64,000 nucleotides of DNA from Bacteroides caecimuris (GCF_001688725.2 NZ_CP015401.2:2232001-2296000), one strand, 5' to 3'; shown: positions 16,403-27,476, numbered from the stretch's first letter. The notes: generated by a model from the sequence alone, not told the origin. Translations and numbers: made by a program.

Positions 16403-17092
16403 TCAACGTTGCGTAGGCAAAGTAAACTCCTGAGAATCGCAAATCATTCCATTCTCGTCCGCCACTGCTACACGGAAAGTCACTTCACCGTCTTTCAGCT
16501 TCTCGCCCGCATGAATCGAGGCAGTGTAACGGATGCCTTCGCCCGGAAGGATTTCCTCTATCATCACCGAAGGAGAGATGCCGAGATGTTTCACCTTTCC
16601 GACCGTTTCTACGACAGGAACCACATTATATACAGGCTTCCGGCCTTCGTTCATAATTTCAAAGATTATCTTACTGTTCTCCCCTGCATCAATCACATGA
16701 CTGCGGTTATCATCAATAAAACGAATCCTGCACAATTTCAGTTGGGCAAGCGGTCGCTGAATCTGCTGCGGCTGCTTCTTGTATTTCTGAGCACGGACTT
16801 CACGCACCTCAGGAACATAAGCGTCATCTTCTATCGGGGCTTGTTTGGGTGCAGTCAACACGCCTCCGATAGCTGCTCCGGCAATAGTTCCTACAATATT
16901 TCCGATGGCAGAACCACGGTAACCGCCGCGCCAGCCACGATTATTATCTCCGATAAGCCCGCCTATCGAACTTCCCAGACTACCACCGATAGAAGCACCT
17001 GCCACGATAGCTCCCGGATTCCCCATACGCCCGGACGCACATCCGCTCAAAATCAAAGCGGAAAGCAAAATTACTGTTAGTTGTTTCTTCAT
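16403..17092 (-). CDS. Glycine-zipper lipoprotein
   Basis: A 229-residue lipoprotein with signal MKKQLTVILLSALILSGC (Cys18). Residues about 27-80 form a glycine zipper (GAIVAGASIGGSLGSSIGG and GNIVGTIAGAAIGGVL), a pattern seen in envelope-spanning or pore-like proteins. The C-terminal part from about 115 is a beta-sandwich domain with CRIRFIDDNRSHVIDAGE and EILPGEGIRYTASI, resembling an Ig-like domain. It is a conserved Bacteroides envelope protein of unknown role. It lies 20 bases downstream of the helicase gene and may be co-transcribed with it. Confidence 0.8.
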   Translation of the reverse strand: MKKQLTVILLSALILSGCASGRMGNPGAIVAGASIGGSLGSSIGGLIGDNNRGWRGGYRGSAIGNIVGTIAGAAIGGVLTAPKQAPIEDDAYVPEVREVRAQKYKKQPQQIQRPLAQLKLCRIRFIDDNRSHVIDAGENSKIIFEIMNEGRKPVYNVVPVVETVGKVKHLGISPSVMIEEILPGEGIRYTASIHAGEKLKDGEVTFRVAVADENGMICDSQEFTLPTQR

Positions 17093-17112
17093 GAGCCTCT
17101 CTATTTTTTATC

Positions 17113-19491
17113 TTATTCTATCACCTTAAAACGGGCGAAACGCAATAATAGTTGCTTGTCACCCGCATTTTTAAAATGAATGGTAGCTTTTGCGTTATCT
17201 CCCGTTCCTTCTACTTTCATCACTTCTCCCAATCCGAAGCGTTCGTGCTCTATCATTTGTCCGGCTTGCACTCCTGCCGCCAACGCAGAACCGGAAGACG
17301 ATGCCTGAGCTCCCCCACTGCTGCCTACCGCACTTACCTTCTTCAAGTTTCTCGGCACACTGGGAGCTATTATCTGCGCCTTCGGTCGTTCACGCTGTTC
17401 AGACGAAGATGTACTTCCGAAAGGTGCACGCGATGGAGAAGCAGAACGGGTAAATCCGCCTTCTATCTCTCTGCGGAAGCGTCCCGCACCTTCATCAACC
17501 AAACGGCTGACTCCTGCTTCGTGCGGCATCCGTAAATAGTCAATATCAATATCCCGCAAGAAACGGCTGGGACTTCCAAACTCCATCTTTCCATAACGGA
17601 AACGGGTTTTGGCAAACGACAGATAACAATGTTCTTCCGCACGGGTAATGGCTACATAGAACAAGCGGCGTTCCTCTTCCAACGCACGTGGCGAATCTCC
17701 TACCATGCCGCTAGGAAACAAGTTTTCTTCCATACCAACCACAAACACGTTCTTAAATTCCAATCCCTTGGCGGAATGGACAGTCATCAAAGTGATCTTC
17801 TCCCCATCATCTGCCTTATCGGAATCTTGGTCGGTAAGTAACGAAATCTCCGAAAGGAAATCGGTTAGGAATATATTCGGATTGCCTTCTTCCTGCCGTA
17901 AAGCGCAGAAATCATTCATACCGTTTACCAACTCTTCTATATTTTCCTTGCGGCTCAGATTCTCAGGAGAAGTGTCCTGGCAGACATCATTGATAATGCC
18001 GGATTGACGGATAATATCCGTTCCAATCTCGTATGCGTTCTTATCTGCCTGGTCGGTAATAAAGCCTTCTATCAACTCACGGAAACCTTGAAGTTTCGTA
18101 TGTGTCCCTTTGTTGATATTCAAGCCATAGCTCAACGGCTCGCAAAGCGTTGCCCACAGGCTGACTCCATTATCAGTGGCTGCCGATATTATTTTGCCGA
18201 CGGTAGTATCTCCAATGCCACGGGCAGGATAATTGATGATACGCTTGAACGCTTCTTCGTCATTCGGATTCACCACCAGACGAAAATAAGCAATAACGTC
18301 TTTTATCTCCTTTCGTTGGTAGAACGAAAGTCCGCCGTAAATCTTATAAGGCATCGTCCGCTTCCGAAGAGCTTCTTCAAAAATACGGCTTTGCGCATTC
18401 GTACGATACAGGATAGCGAAATCCGCATAGCCGTAGGAATGTTCGCGGCGCAGTTCGGCTATCTTATTCGCCACAATATCACCCTCTTCCACATCGCTGT
18501 ATGCCTGGAACACACCGATAGCTTCTCCTTTCTCTTTCTTGGAGAATACGGCTTTCCGTATCTGACGCTCATTCTTCTCAATCAGGCTGTTGGCAGCACA
18601 GACAATGGTCTGTGTGGAGCGGTAATTCTGCTCCAGTTTGAAGACTTTCGTATCAGGATAGATTTTCGTAAAATAAAGGATATTGTCAATATCCGCTCCA
18701 CGGAAAGAATAGATGCTTTGTGCATCATCCCCTACGACACAGATTCGTTGGTTCTCCTTAGTCAATTGCAAGATAATACTATGTTGAGCATAGTTGGTAT
18801 CTTGATATTCATCTACCAACACATAATGAAATTTGTTCTGATAACATTTTAAAACATTTGGAAAATCACGAAACAAAATATAAGTATACATCAGCAAATC
18901 GTCAAAATCCATAGCTCCCGCTTGACGGCATCTTTCCCAATAACGGGTATAAATATCACGAATAGCTGGCATTCTGGCTGCTATATCGCCTTCATAGGCT
19001 TCTTTATTGGTGGCGTAACCTGTAGGAGTGACCAAATGATTCTTGGCATTGGAGATACGGGATTGCACAACTCCCGGTTTATAGGTTTTCTCGTCCAACC
19101 CCATTTCTTTAATAATGGAACGAAGCAAACTTTTACTATCAGCCGCATCATAAATAGTAAACTGGGAAGTAAATCCTATATATTGCGCTTCGCAACGAAG
19201 GATGCGGGCAAAGACAGAGTGAAAAGTACCCATCCATATATAACTTGACCACGGAAGACCGATGTCTCGATTAACACGTTTCACTATCTCGCGTGCAGCT
19301 TTATTAGTAAATGTCAGTGCAAGTATATTATGCGCATCATACCCTTTCTCTTTTATAAGATAATCAATTTTATAAGTCAATACACGTGTTTTCCCTGAGC
19401 CCGCACCGGCTATCACCAGCGAAGGGCCATCAATATAAGTCACAGCTTCATACTGACTTTCATTCAGTTCATCTTTATATTTGGTATTCAT
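17113..19491 (-). CDS. pcrA: UvrD/PcrA-type ATP-dependent DNA helicase
   Basis: A 792-residue superfamily 1A 3'-5' helicase acting in nucleotide excision repair, mismatch repair or removal of RecA filaments. Visible motifs: motif I AGAGSGKT (Walker A), motif II VDEYQDTN, motif III GDDAQSIYSFRGA, motif IV NYRSTQTI, motif V VHSAKGLEF and motif VI FYVAITRAEE. The C-terminal tail from about 670 is low-complexity, followed by a VEGTGDNAKATIHFKNAG domain typical of PcrA. Full length for the family. The gene could equally be called uvrD; only one label is usually used in Bacteroides. Confidence 0.95.
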   Translation of the reverse strand: MNTKYKDELNESQYEAVTYIDGPSLVIAGAGSGKTRVLTYKIDYLIKEKGYDAHNILALTFTNKAAREIVKRVNRDIGLPWSSYIWMGTFHSVFARILRCEAQYIGFTSQFTIYDAADSKSLLRSIIKEMGLDEKTYKPGVVQSRISNAKNHLVTPTGYATNKEAYEGDIAARMPAIRDIYTRYWERCRQAGAMDFDDLLMYTYILFRDFPNVLKCYQNKFHYVLVDEYQDTNYAQHSIILQLTKENQRICVVGDDAQSIYSFRGADIDNILYFTKIYPDTKVFKLEQNYRSTQTIVCAANSLIEKNERQIRKAVFSKKEKGEAIGVFQAYSDVEEGDIVANKIAELRREHSYGYADFAILYRTNAQSRIFEEALRKRTMPYKIYGGLSFYQRKEIKDVIAYFRLVVNPNDEEAFKRIINYPARGIGDTTVGKIISAATDNGVSLWATLCEPLSYGLNINKGTHTKLQGFRELIEGFITDQADKNAYEIGTDIIRQSGIINDVCQDTSPENLSRKENIEELVNGMNDFCALRQEEGNPNIFLTDFLSEISLLTDQDSDKADDGEKITLMTVHSAKGLEFKNVFVVGMEENLFPSGMVGDSPRALEEERRLFYVAITRAEEHCYLSFAKTRFRYGKMEFGSPSRFLRDIDIDYLRMPHEAGVSRLVDEGAGRFRREIEGGFTRSASPSRAPFGSTSSSEQRERPKAQIIAPSVPRNLKKVSAVGSSGGAQASSSGSALAAGVQAGQMIEHERFGLGEVMKVEGTGDNAKATIHFKNAGDKQLLLRFARFKVIE

Positions 19492-19554
19492 AACAGCATT
19501 ATAAAAACAATGAGTTTTTTAACAAACTCTTGGCGTTCAATTTTGTTCTCAATA

Positions 19555-19562
19555 CAAAAGTA
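19555..19562 (-). promoter_or_regulatory. -7 box for the pcrA gene
   Basis: Minus-strand TACTTTTG is an exact TAnnTTTG match, 64 bases before the helicase start. The -33 element is not convincing. Confidence 0.5.
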
Positions 19563-19636
19563 TAACATTCATGCGAGAATGAAGGTATTTTTACGATTTT
19601 TCATCACTAACTATTTTAACCTAATCCCCAAAAGCA

Positions 19637-20269
19637 ATGAAAAGGAGTATCTTTTTATCAATTATTTTGAGTTTGTTTCTGGTTGCCTGCATTCCACAGG
19701 CAATGGCACAAAAGCAGAGCCGCTTGGAAAAGCTGCTAAGGTATCTGAACGATAATGACGCCGACAAATGGCAGAAAAACCGCGATAAGATAGATGACGA
19801 GACACAAACCTATTATAGCGAAGAACTGGCATTGTTGGACGTTCTCTATGAATTGTGGCACGAACAAAGTGAACAAGCCGCCACCAACTATTTCGGCTGC
19901 TATGAAAGAGCCGCAAAAGCTTATTTTCCGAATATCTGCGAAGAAGAGAAAATACAGCTTTCCAACGTACAAGATAAAGCGGAACAAGCTGTTATATCCA
20001 TCTTGGAAGCATCGAAAGAGCAAATTCCCTTTAGCAAGACATTGATGGACAGCATCCAGTCAAACGGTTATCTGTCGCAGATTGTTTACCAACGGATTTT
20101 GGGTAATAACCAAAAAACGTCCGGATGCCTGACTTGCTTGTATGATAAATACGGGAACCGGATTGACAGCAATTCTTATTATGAATATGACAATACGGGG
20201 CAATGGATCTCCCGGACCAGCCGGGATAACCCAAAAGAAATGGAACGTATACAGTACCTTTACAAATAA
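19637..20269 (+). CDS. Exported hypothetical protein
   Basis: A 210-residue protein with a signal peptide (MKRSIFLSIILSLFLVA), then a mainly helical region (about 25-135). Near the C-terminus it has a YDKYGNRIDSNSYYEYD stretch resembling YD/RHS-type repeats, then an ISRTSRDNP tail. No catalytic motif is recognised. It starts 145 bases from the divergent helicase gene, so the two probably share an intergenic promoter region. Family unknown to me. Confidence 0.7.
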   Translation: MKRSIFLSIILSLFLVACIPQAMAQKQSRLEKLLRYLNDNDADKWQKNRDKIDDETQTYYSEELALLDVLYELWHEQSEQAATNYFGCYERAAKAYFPNICEEEKIQLSNVQDKAEQAVISILEASKEQIPFSKTLMDSIQSNGYLSQIVYQRILGNNQKTSGCLTCLYDKYGNRIDSNSYYEYDNTGQWISRTSRDNPKEMERIQYLYK

Positions 20270-20381
20270 AGTAAGATACTGTGAACATTTTGCAGAAAAC
20301 TTCTGTTATTACTAATATAACAAGCCAATTAAAACTTGTAACATTATGAATAGTATATTAATGTCTTTAATTATGATGACC

Positions 20382-20963
20382 ATGACTTACGAAATGCCTA
20401 AACTTCCTTACGCAAACAATGCGTTGGAACCTGTAATCAGTCAGCAAACAATAGATTTCCATTATGGAAAGCATCTACAAACGTATGTAAATAATCTGAA
20501 TAGCCTCGTGCCCGGAACAGAATATGAAGGTAAAACGGTAGAAGAAATCGTTGCAACCGCACCGGACGGAGCTATATTCAATAACGCCGGACAAGTATTG
20601 AATCACAATTTGTACTTCCTGCAATTTGCCCCGAAACCCTCAAAGAAGGAACCGTCAGGCAAACTAGGAGAAGCCATCAAACGTGACTTCGGTAGCTTTG
20701 AAAATTTCAAGAAAGAATTCAACGCAGCAGCAGTCGGATTGTTCGGTTCAGGATGGGTCTGGTTATCCGTTGGGAAAGACGGTAAACTGAAAATCACTAG
20801 AGAAGCCAACGGCAGCAATCCGGTACGTGCCGGTTTAAAGCCGCTTCTCGGATTTGACGTTTGGGAACACTCCTATTATCTGGATTATCAGAACCGCCGC
20901 GCCGACCACGTAAATGTCCTGTGGGATATCATCGACTGGGATGTGGTTGAAAAAAGAATGTAA
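20382..20963 (+). CDS. sodB: Superoxide dismutase (Fe/Mn)
   Basis: A cytoplasmic enzyme that dismutates superoxide. Metal ligands are visible: His in DFHYGKHLQTYV, His in NHNLYF, and the Asp and His in FDVWEHSYYLDY. The start at 20382 gives MTYEMPKLPYANNALEPVIS, the 193-residue form seen in B. fragilis; an upstream ATG at 20346 would add 12 unusual residues. Bacteroides enzymes of this type can use iron or manganese. It is followed by a strong terminator at 20997-21026. Confidence 0.95.
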   Translation: MTYEMPKLPYANNALEPVISQQTIDFHYGKHLQTYVNNLNSLVPGTEYEGKTVEEIVATAPDGAIFNNAGQVLNHNLYFLQFAPKPSKKEPSGKLGEAIKRDFGSFENFKKEFNAAAVGLFGSGWVWLSVGKDGKLKITREANGSNPVRAGLKPLLGFDVWEHSYYLDYQNRRADHVNVLWDIIDWDVVEKRM

Positions 20964-20996
20964 ACGGATTTACTAGCAAAATTATACTTATAAAAA

Positions 20997-21026
20997 AAGG
21001 TCGTTGTGTTTTTCACAGCGACCTTT
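20997..21026 (+). terminator. Terminator after sodB
   Basis: Stem AAGGTCGTTGTG / CACAGCGACCTT with a T-rich loop and a T-run, 34 bases after the stop. Confidence 0.85.
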
Positions 21027-21109
21027 TCTCATCCCATCAAAAAAACAGGAACTAACAGAAAAATGAAAAAAAAATCGACCGATTTAGTGTTTTTCTGTTT
21101 CTTTTTCGC

Positions 21110-21117
21110 TTACTTTG
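21110..21117 (+). promoter_or_regulatory. -7 box for the thiamine operon
   Basis: TTACTTTG, one mismatch from TAnnTTTG, about 14 bases before the start of the TPP riboswitch; a T-rich stretch lies in the -33 area. Confidence 0.5.
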
Positions 21118-21129
21118 CTCCCGTAAAGA

Positions 21130-21204
21130 CAAAGGGGTGCCCCATGAGGGGCTGAGATTATACCCTAGGAACCTGAGGCAGTTAATACTGACGTAGGGAT
21201 TGTG
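21130..21204 (+). promoter_or_regulatory. TPP riboswitch (THI element)
   Basis: Contains the conserved blocks GGGGTGCC, GGGGCTGAGA, ACCCTAGGAACCTGA and TAATACTGACGTAGGGA in the right order and spacing. It binds thiamine pyrophosphate and lowers expression of the thi operon that begins at 21277. The leader after the riboswitch is about 70 bases; I see no clear terminator there, so control may act on translation of thiS. Confidence 0.97.
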
Positions 21205-21276
21205 TTTCTTCTTATCGCCTTTCTATTTAAGCATGCTCTTTGTATTTACTTTCAACTTATTTATTCTGATAGGACA

Positions 21277-21477
21277 ATGAAAGTACAAGTGAACAACAAA
21301 GAGGTGGAAATGTCTCCTGACTCTACCCTTACGCAACTGACAGCACAGCTCGAACTTCCGGTTCAAGGCATTGCTATCGCCGTAAACAACAAAATGATTC
21401 CCCGTACCGAATGGGAGCGTTTCATTCTACATGAGAACGATAACCTGGTGATTATCAAAGCTGCTTGCGGAGGATAA
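21277..21477 (+). CDS. thiS: Thiamine sulfur carrier protein ThiS
   Basis: A 66-residue ubiquitin-like protein ending in AACGG; the C-terminal Gly-Gly is adenylated by ThiF and thiocarboxylated to give sulfur for the thiazole ring. The ATG at 21277 follows AGGAC. An in-frame ATG at 21202 would place riboswitch-proximal sequence into the protein and is rejected. It is the first gene after the TPP riboswitch. Confidence 0.95.
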   Translation: MKVQVNNKEVEMSPDSTLTQLTAQLELPVQGIAIAVNNKMIPRTEWERFILHENDNLVIIKAACGG

Positions 21478-21481
21478 GGAG

Positions 21482-22147
21482 ATGATTAGTCTACAATTTA
21501 TCACGCATCAGACCGAACAGTATTCGTACCTCGAATCGGCACGTATGGCACTCGAAGGCGGATGCAAATGGATCCAGCTACGTATGAAAGACGCTCCTCT
21601 CGAAGAAGTGGAAGCAGTAGCCCTGCAACTGAAGCCGCTTTGCAAAGAGCACGAAGCAATCCTGATTCTGGATGATCACGTCGAACTGGCCAAAAAGCTG
21701 GAAGTGGACGGTGTGCATCTAGGCAAAAAGGATATGCCTATCAACCAGGCCCGTCAAATACTTGGTGAAGCCTTTATTATCGGCGGCACTGCAAACACTT
21801 TCGAAGATGTCGTACAGCACTATCGTGCCGGAGCCGATTATCTCGGCATTGGTCCTTTCCGGTTTACTACCACTAAAAAGAATCTAAGCCCCGTACTGGG
21901 TTTGGAGGGCTATTCTTCTATTCTTTCACAGATGAAGGAAGCGAATATCGAAATCCCCGTTGTAGCTATCGGAGGAATTACTTTTGAGGATATTCCTGCC
22001 ATACTTCATACAGGAGTAAATGGAATAGCCCTGTCAGGAACTATTCTCGGAGCAGATAACCCGGTAGAAGAAACACGTAGAATCATTGATTCACCACAGA
22101 GGACACGGAGGACACAGAGTTTCTCGTTCTTTCCTAAAACAGAATGA
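21482..22147 (+). CDS. thiE: Thiamine phosphate synthase
   Basis: TIM-barrel enzyme joining the pyrimidine and thiazole phosphates. Motifs: QLRMKDAP (phosphate), LDDHVELAKKLEVDGVHLG, GTANTFEDV, GIGPFRFTTTKK and VAIGGI. It starts 4 bases after thiS. The last 18 residues (from SPQRTRRTQ) are encoded by the left arm of a 30-bp inverted repeat that has invaded the 3' end, so the natural C-terminus was probably just before it. The enzyme core is complete. Confidence 0.95.
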   Translation: MISLQFITHQTEQYSYLESARMALEGGCKWIQLRMKDAPLEEVEAVALQLKPLCKEHEAILILDDHVELAKKLEVDGVHLGKKDMPINQARQILGEAFIIGGTANTFEDVVQHYRAGADYLGIGPFRFTTTKKNLSPVLGLEGYSSILSQMKEANIEIPVVAIGGITFEDIPAILHTGVNGIALSGTILGADNPVEETRRIIDSPQRTRRTQSFSFFPKTE

Positions 22148-22227
22148 TAAACACGTATACTCTGTGCAACTCCATAACGAATAAGAAATTATCAGACCTC
22201 TGTGTCCTCTGCGTCCTCTGTGGTGAA
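22090..22227. repeat. 30-bp inverted repeat pair across the thiE 3' end
   Basis: Left arm TTCACCACAGAGGACACGGA... at 22090-22119 and right arm at 22198-22227 are reverse complements with two mismatches over 30 bases; 78 bases lie between. Each arm is itself built of short GAGGACAC-like repeats. Such CACAGAGGACAC repeats are dispersed in many genomes. Here the left arm supplies coding sequence to thiE, and the pair could fold into a long hairpin in the mRNA between thiE and thiG. Confidence 0.85.
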
Positions 22228-22268
22228 CTCATAAATCAGCATTTAAATAATCAACTAAAATATATAGA

Positions 22269-23042
22269 ATGGAAAAGTTAGTAATTGCGGGACGCGAATT
22301 TAACTCCCGTCTTTTCCTGGGAACAGGAAAATTCAATTCCAATGAAGTAATGGAACAAGCTATTCTGGCTTCGGATACGGAAATGGTAACTGTCGCCATG
22401 AAACGAATCGACATGGATAACAAAGAGGACGACATGCTGAAACATATCATTCATCCGAATATTCAGTTATTGCCCAACACCTCCGGTGTACGTAACGCGG
22501 AAGAGGCTGTTTTCGCCGCGCAACTGGCTCGCGAAGCTTTTGGAACAAACTGGCTGAAACTGGAAATTCATCCGGACCCGCGCTATCTGCTCCCCGACTC
22601 TATCGAAACACTGAAAGCTACGGAAGAACTAGTAAAACAGGGCTTTATCGTGTTACCTTATTGCCAGGCTGACCCTGTACTCTGCAAACGCCTGGAAGAA
22701 GCAGGCGCAGCTACCGTTATGCCACTCGGTGCACCTATCGGTACGAACAAAGGATTGCAGACAAAAGAATTCCTGCAAATCATTATCGAACAAGCAGGTA
22801 TCCCGGTGGTAGTGGATGCCGGTATCGGTGCGCCAAGCCATGCTGCCGAAGCAATGGAACTGGGAGCTTCCGCTGTATTAGTGAATACTGCAATAGCTGT
22901 TGCCGGAAATCCGGTAGAAATGGCTAAAGCATTCAAAACAGCTACAGAAGCCGGAAGACAGGCTTACGAAGCAGGATTAGGATTACAAGCCATCGACTTT
23001 GTAGCAGAAGCAAGTTCACCTCTTACGGCTTTTCTTGATTAA
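22269..23042 (+). CDS. thiG: Thiazole synthase
   Basis: A 257-residue TIM-barrel enzyme that forms the thiazole phosphate from DXP, dehydroglycine and ThiS thiocarboxylate. The Schiff-base lysine lies in VTVAMKRID, and [20 protein letters not shown] with VNTAIA forms the phosphate-binding end. Typical length. It follows the inverted repeat and is in the same operon as thiH, which supplies dehydroglycine. Confidence 0.96.
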   Translation: MEKLVIAGREFNSRLFLGTGKFNSNEVMEQAILASDTEMVTVAMKRIDMDNKEDDMLKHIIHPNIQLLPNTSGVRNAEEAVFAAQLAREAFGTNWLKLEIHPDPRYLLPDSIETLKATEELVKQGFIVLPYCQADPVLCKRLEEAGAATVMPLGAPIGTNKGLQTKEFLQIIIEQAGIPVVVDAGIGAPSHAAEAMELGASAVLVNTAIAVAGNPVEMAKAFKTATEAGRQAYEAGLGLQAIDFVAEASSPLTAFLD

Positions 23043-23051
23043 AACAAATAA

Positions 23052-24752
<1,701 letters not shown>

Positions 24753-24839
24753 TGAGTGGGGAGAAACAAAACGTCGGGCCACTGACCTACCCCTCTCCCC
24801 TCATTTTAATTTTCAATTTTTAATTTATAATTGAATAAA

Positions 24840-25964
24840 ATGTTCTCAGACGAATTAGAAAAAATATCCTGGGAAGAGACGACAAAAGCCATCTATTCCA
24901 AAACAGATGCTGACGTACGCCGTGCGTTGGGTAAAAAAGAGCATCTGAATGTCAACGACTTTATGGCGCTGATTTCACCTGCCGCCACTCCTTATCTGGA
25001 AGTGATGGCACGCCTTAGTCAGAAATATACAATGGAACGGTTCGGTAAGACAATCTCTATGTTTGTACCGCTCTACCTGACTAATTCATGTACCAATTCC
25101 TGTGTCTATTGCGGTTTTCACATCAGCAATCCGATGAAGAGAACGATATTGACGGAGGAAGAGATTGTCAATGAATACAAAGCCATCAAACGGTTGGCTC
25201 CTTTTGAGAATCTACTGCTTGTAACCGGTGAAAACCCTGCCGCAGCAGGTGTTCCATACATTGCCCGGGCGTTGGATTTGGCAAAGCCTTACTTCAGCAA
25301 CCTGCAAATTGAAGTAATGCCTCTTAAAACGGAAGAATACAAGGAACTAACCAATCATGGCCTGAACGGAGTGATCTGTTTTCAAGAGACTTACCATAAA
25401 GCAAATTACAAAACGTATCATCCGAGAGGCATGAAGTCAAAATTCGAATGGCGTGTAAACGGCTTCGACCGCATGGGACAGGCAGGTGTACACAAGATTG
25501 GTATGGGGGTCCTGATCGGCCTGGAGGAATGGCGAACCGACGTAACGATGATGGCTTATCATCTGCGTTATTTACAGAAGCATTACTGGAAAACGAAATA
25601 TAGCGTAAACTTCCCGCGTATGCGCCCGTCTGAAAACGGCGGATTCCAGCCGAATGTAGTCATGAATGACCGGGAACTCGCCCAACTTACATTCGCCATG
25701 CGAATCTTCGACCATGATGTAGATATCTCTTATTCTACCCGTGAGAGCGCAGAAACCCGAAACCACATGGCAACACTTGGCGTAACCACAATGAGTGCGG
25801 AAAGTAAAACTGAACCGGGAGGATATTTCAGTTATCCTCAAACCCTGGAACAATTTCACGTAAGTGATGAGCGAAAGGCGGTTGAAGTGGAACGTGATTT
25901 GAAAAAACTGGGTCGTGAACCCGTCTGGAAAGATTGGGATCAGTCTTTTGATTTTAAAAGATAA
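24840..25964 (+). CDS. thiH: 2-iminoacetate synthase (tyrosine lyase)
   Basis: A 374-residue radical SAM enzyme that cleaves tyrosine to dehydroglycine and p-cresol. The CTNSCVYCGFH motif (CxxxCxxC) holds the cluster, and PRMRPSENGG is a family signature. The ATG at 24840 is chosen; a TTG at 24831 would add three residues. The use of ThiH rather than ThiO fits an anaerobe. The 87-base gap before it contains no obvious element. Confidence 0.95.
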   Translation: MFSDELEKISWEETTKAIYSKTDADVRRALGKKEHLNVNDFMALISPAATPYLEVMARLSQKYTMERFGKTISMFVPLYLTNSCTNSCVYCGFHISNPMKRTILTEEEIVNEYKAIKRLAPFENLLLVTGENPAAAGVPYIARALDLAKPYFSNLQIEVMPLKTEEYKELTNHGLNGVICFQETYHKANYKTYHPRGMKSKFEWRVNGFDRMGQAGVHKIGMGVLIGLEEWRTDVTMMAYHLRYLQKHYWKTKYSVNFPRMRPSENGGFQPNVVMNDRELAQLTFAMRIFDHDVDISYSTRESAETRNHMATLGVTTMSAESKTEPGGYFSYPQTLEQFHVSDERKAVEVERDLKKLGREPVWKDWDQSFDFKR

Positions 25965-25968
25965 ACAG

Positions 25969-26661
25969 ATGCGATACGACAGACAAATTATACTTCCCGA
26001 AGTCGGAGAAGAAGGTCAAAAGAAACTGCAGGAAGCCAAAGTGCTTATTGTAGGCGTGGGAGGGCTGGGCTCTCCCATCGCTCTCTACCTGTCAGGTGCT
26101 GGTGTGGGATGCCTGGGGCTGGTAGATGATGACTTAGTAAGCGTCACCAACCTACAACGACAAGTGCTCTATTCCGAAAAGGAATTAGGTAAACCAAAAG
26201 CTATCTGTGCTGCGGAACGGCTCTCCGCTCTTAACAGTGAGATCGAAATACACCCCTACGCTGCCCGGCTGACGAAAGACAATGCGTATGATATCATTCA
26301 GGAATATGATATAGTGGTGGATGGCTGCGACAACTTTGCCACCCGTTACCTGATTAACGACATTTGCATTGAACAGAAAAAGCCCTACGTATATGGTGCT
26401 ATCTGCGGTTTTGAAGGACAGGTTTCTGTGTTCAACTACGGAAATCAAAAGAAAAACTACCGGGATCTTTATCCCGATGAAGAAGAAATGCAACGGATGC
26501 CTCCTCCGCCCAAAGGAGTGATGGGGGTTACTCCTGCCATTGTAGGGAGCATTGAAGCTACGGAAATATTGAAAATAATCTGTGGCTTTGGTGATGTTTT
26601 AGCCGGCGAACTATGGACAATTGACCTGCGGACACTGCAATCTAACAAATTTTCACTATAA
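25969..26661 (+). CDS. thiF: ThiS adenylyltransferase (ThiF/HesA/MoeB family)
   Basis: A 230-residue E1-like enzyme. The nucleotide-binding site is VGVGGLGSPIALYLSGAGVG, with Arg in TNLQRQVLY and DGCDNFATRYLIND. It should adenylate the ThiS C-terminus. The usual zinc CxxC pairs are absent: the first site reads NYRDLYPD and no second pair follows VGSIEATEI. The ORF could be extended upstream into thiH, but ATG at 25969 gives the standard MRYDRQIILPE start. It overlaps no gene and lies 4 bases after thiH. Confidence 0.9.
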   Translation: MRYDRQIILPEVGEEGQKKLQEAKVLIVGVGGLGSPIALYLSGAGVGCLGLVDDDLVSVTNLQRQVLYSEKELGKPKAICAAERLSALNSEIEIHPYAARLTKDNAYDIIQEYDIVVDGCDNFATRYLINDICIEQKKPYVYGAICGFEGQVSVFNYGNQKKNYRDLYPDEEEMQRMPPPPKGVMGVTPAIVGSIEATEILKIICGFGDVLAGELWTIDLRTLQSNKFSL

Positions 26662-26723
26662 AGGTTGGTTTCTGACATAGTTAATTAGTAACTTTGCTAA
26701 ACAATCCAATTTTAACAAAAGAA

Positions 26724-27332
26724 ATGAAACTAATTGTAGTTACCACCCCTACTTTCTTCGTCGAAGAAGATAAGATTATTACCGCTCTTTTCGAAGAGGG
26801 GCTGGATGTCCTACATCTTAGGAAGCCGGAGACTCCGGCTATGTATTCGGAACGGCTATTGACACTTATTCCGGATAAATATCACCGTCGCATCGTTACA
26901 CATGAGCATTTTTATCTGAAAGAAGAATTCAACCTGATGGGAATCCACCTGAATGCACGTAACCCCAAAGAACCGCATGATTACTATGGTCATATCAGTT
27001 GTTCCTGCCATTCAGTGGAGGAGGTAAAAAACAGAAAGCACTTTTACGACTATGTTTTTATGAGTCCTATCTATGACAGCATCTCTAAAGTGAATTATTA
27101 CTCAACATACACTGCCGAAGAGTTACGCGAAGCACAAAGAGCCAAGATTATCGACTCGAAAGTGATGGCATTGGGAGGTATCAATGAAGACAATTTATTG
27201 GAGATTAAGGATTTCGGTTTTGGAGGAGCTGTCGTCTTAGGAGATCTCTGGAATAGATTCGACGCTTGTCAGGACCAAAATTATTTAGCCGTAATCGAGC
27301 ATTTCAAAAAGCTGAAGAAACTATCAGATTAA
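26724..27332 (+). CDS. TenI-like second thiamine phosphate synthase homologue
   Basis: A 202-residue TIM-barrel protein of the ThiE/TenI family. It has LHLRKPE, MGIHLNARN, SCSCHSVEEV, FMSPIYDSISKVNY and MALGGI in the family positions, but lacks the DD metal pair of true ThiE (THEH instead). It is probably a TenI-type thiazole tautomerase, which aromatises the ThiG product, or a redundant synthase. It is the last gene of the operon, before a bidirectional terminator. Confidence 0.85.
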   Translation: MKLIVVTTPTFFVEEDKIITALFEEGLDVLHLRKPETPAMYSERLLTLIPDKYHRRIVTHEHFYLKEEFNLMGIHLNARNPKEPHDYYGHISCSCHSVEEVKNRKHFYDYVFMSPIYDSISKVNYYSTYTAEELREAQRAKIIDSKVMALGGINEDNLLEIKDFGFGGAVVLGDLWNRFDACQDQNYLAVIEHFKKLKKLSD

Positions 27333-27420
27333 TAAATATAGCCGATCATAAAACTAACTGGTTATGCTTCCTCATTTTATCCAATAAGAGAAGTGTTTTT
27401 CCCAATCATGAAATATTAAA

Positions 27421-27454
27421 AAAGCCGTTGCGAATTACCTTCTGCAACGGCTTT
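27421..27454. terminator. Bidirectional terminator after the thiamine operon
   Basis: Perfect stem AAAGCCGTTGC / GCAACGGCTTT with A-run before and T-run after; it serves the thi operon and the convergent beta-barrel gene. Confidence 0.9.
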
Positions 27455-27476
27455 CTATATTTTCAGTGTTTTCTTA

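Noticed and set aside
16310..17080. Plus-strand open frame of 256 codons opposite the glycine-zipper gene
   Set aside because: It overlaps a clear lipoprotein gene on the minus strand and shows no domain.
21202..21276. Upstream extension of thiS
   Set aside because: It starts within the riboswitch leader; the normal ThiS start is at 21277.
24753..24839. Small RNA or terminator between thiC and thiH
   Set aside because: Only a CCCCTC-rich stretch without a convincing stem was seen.
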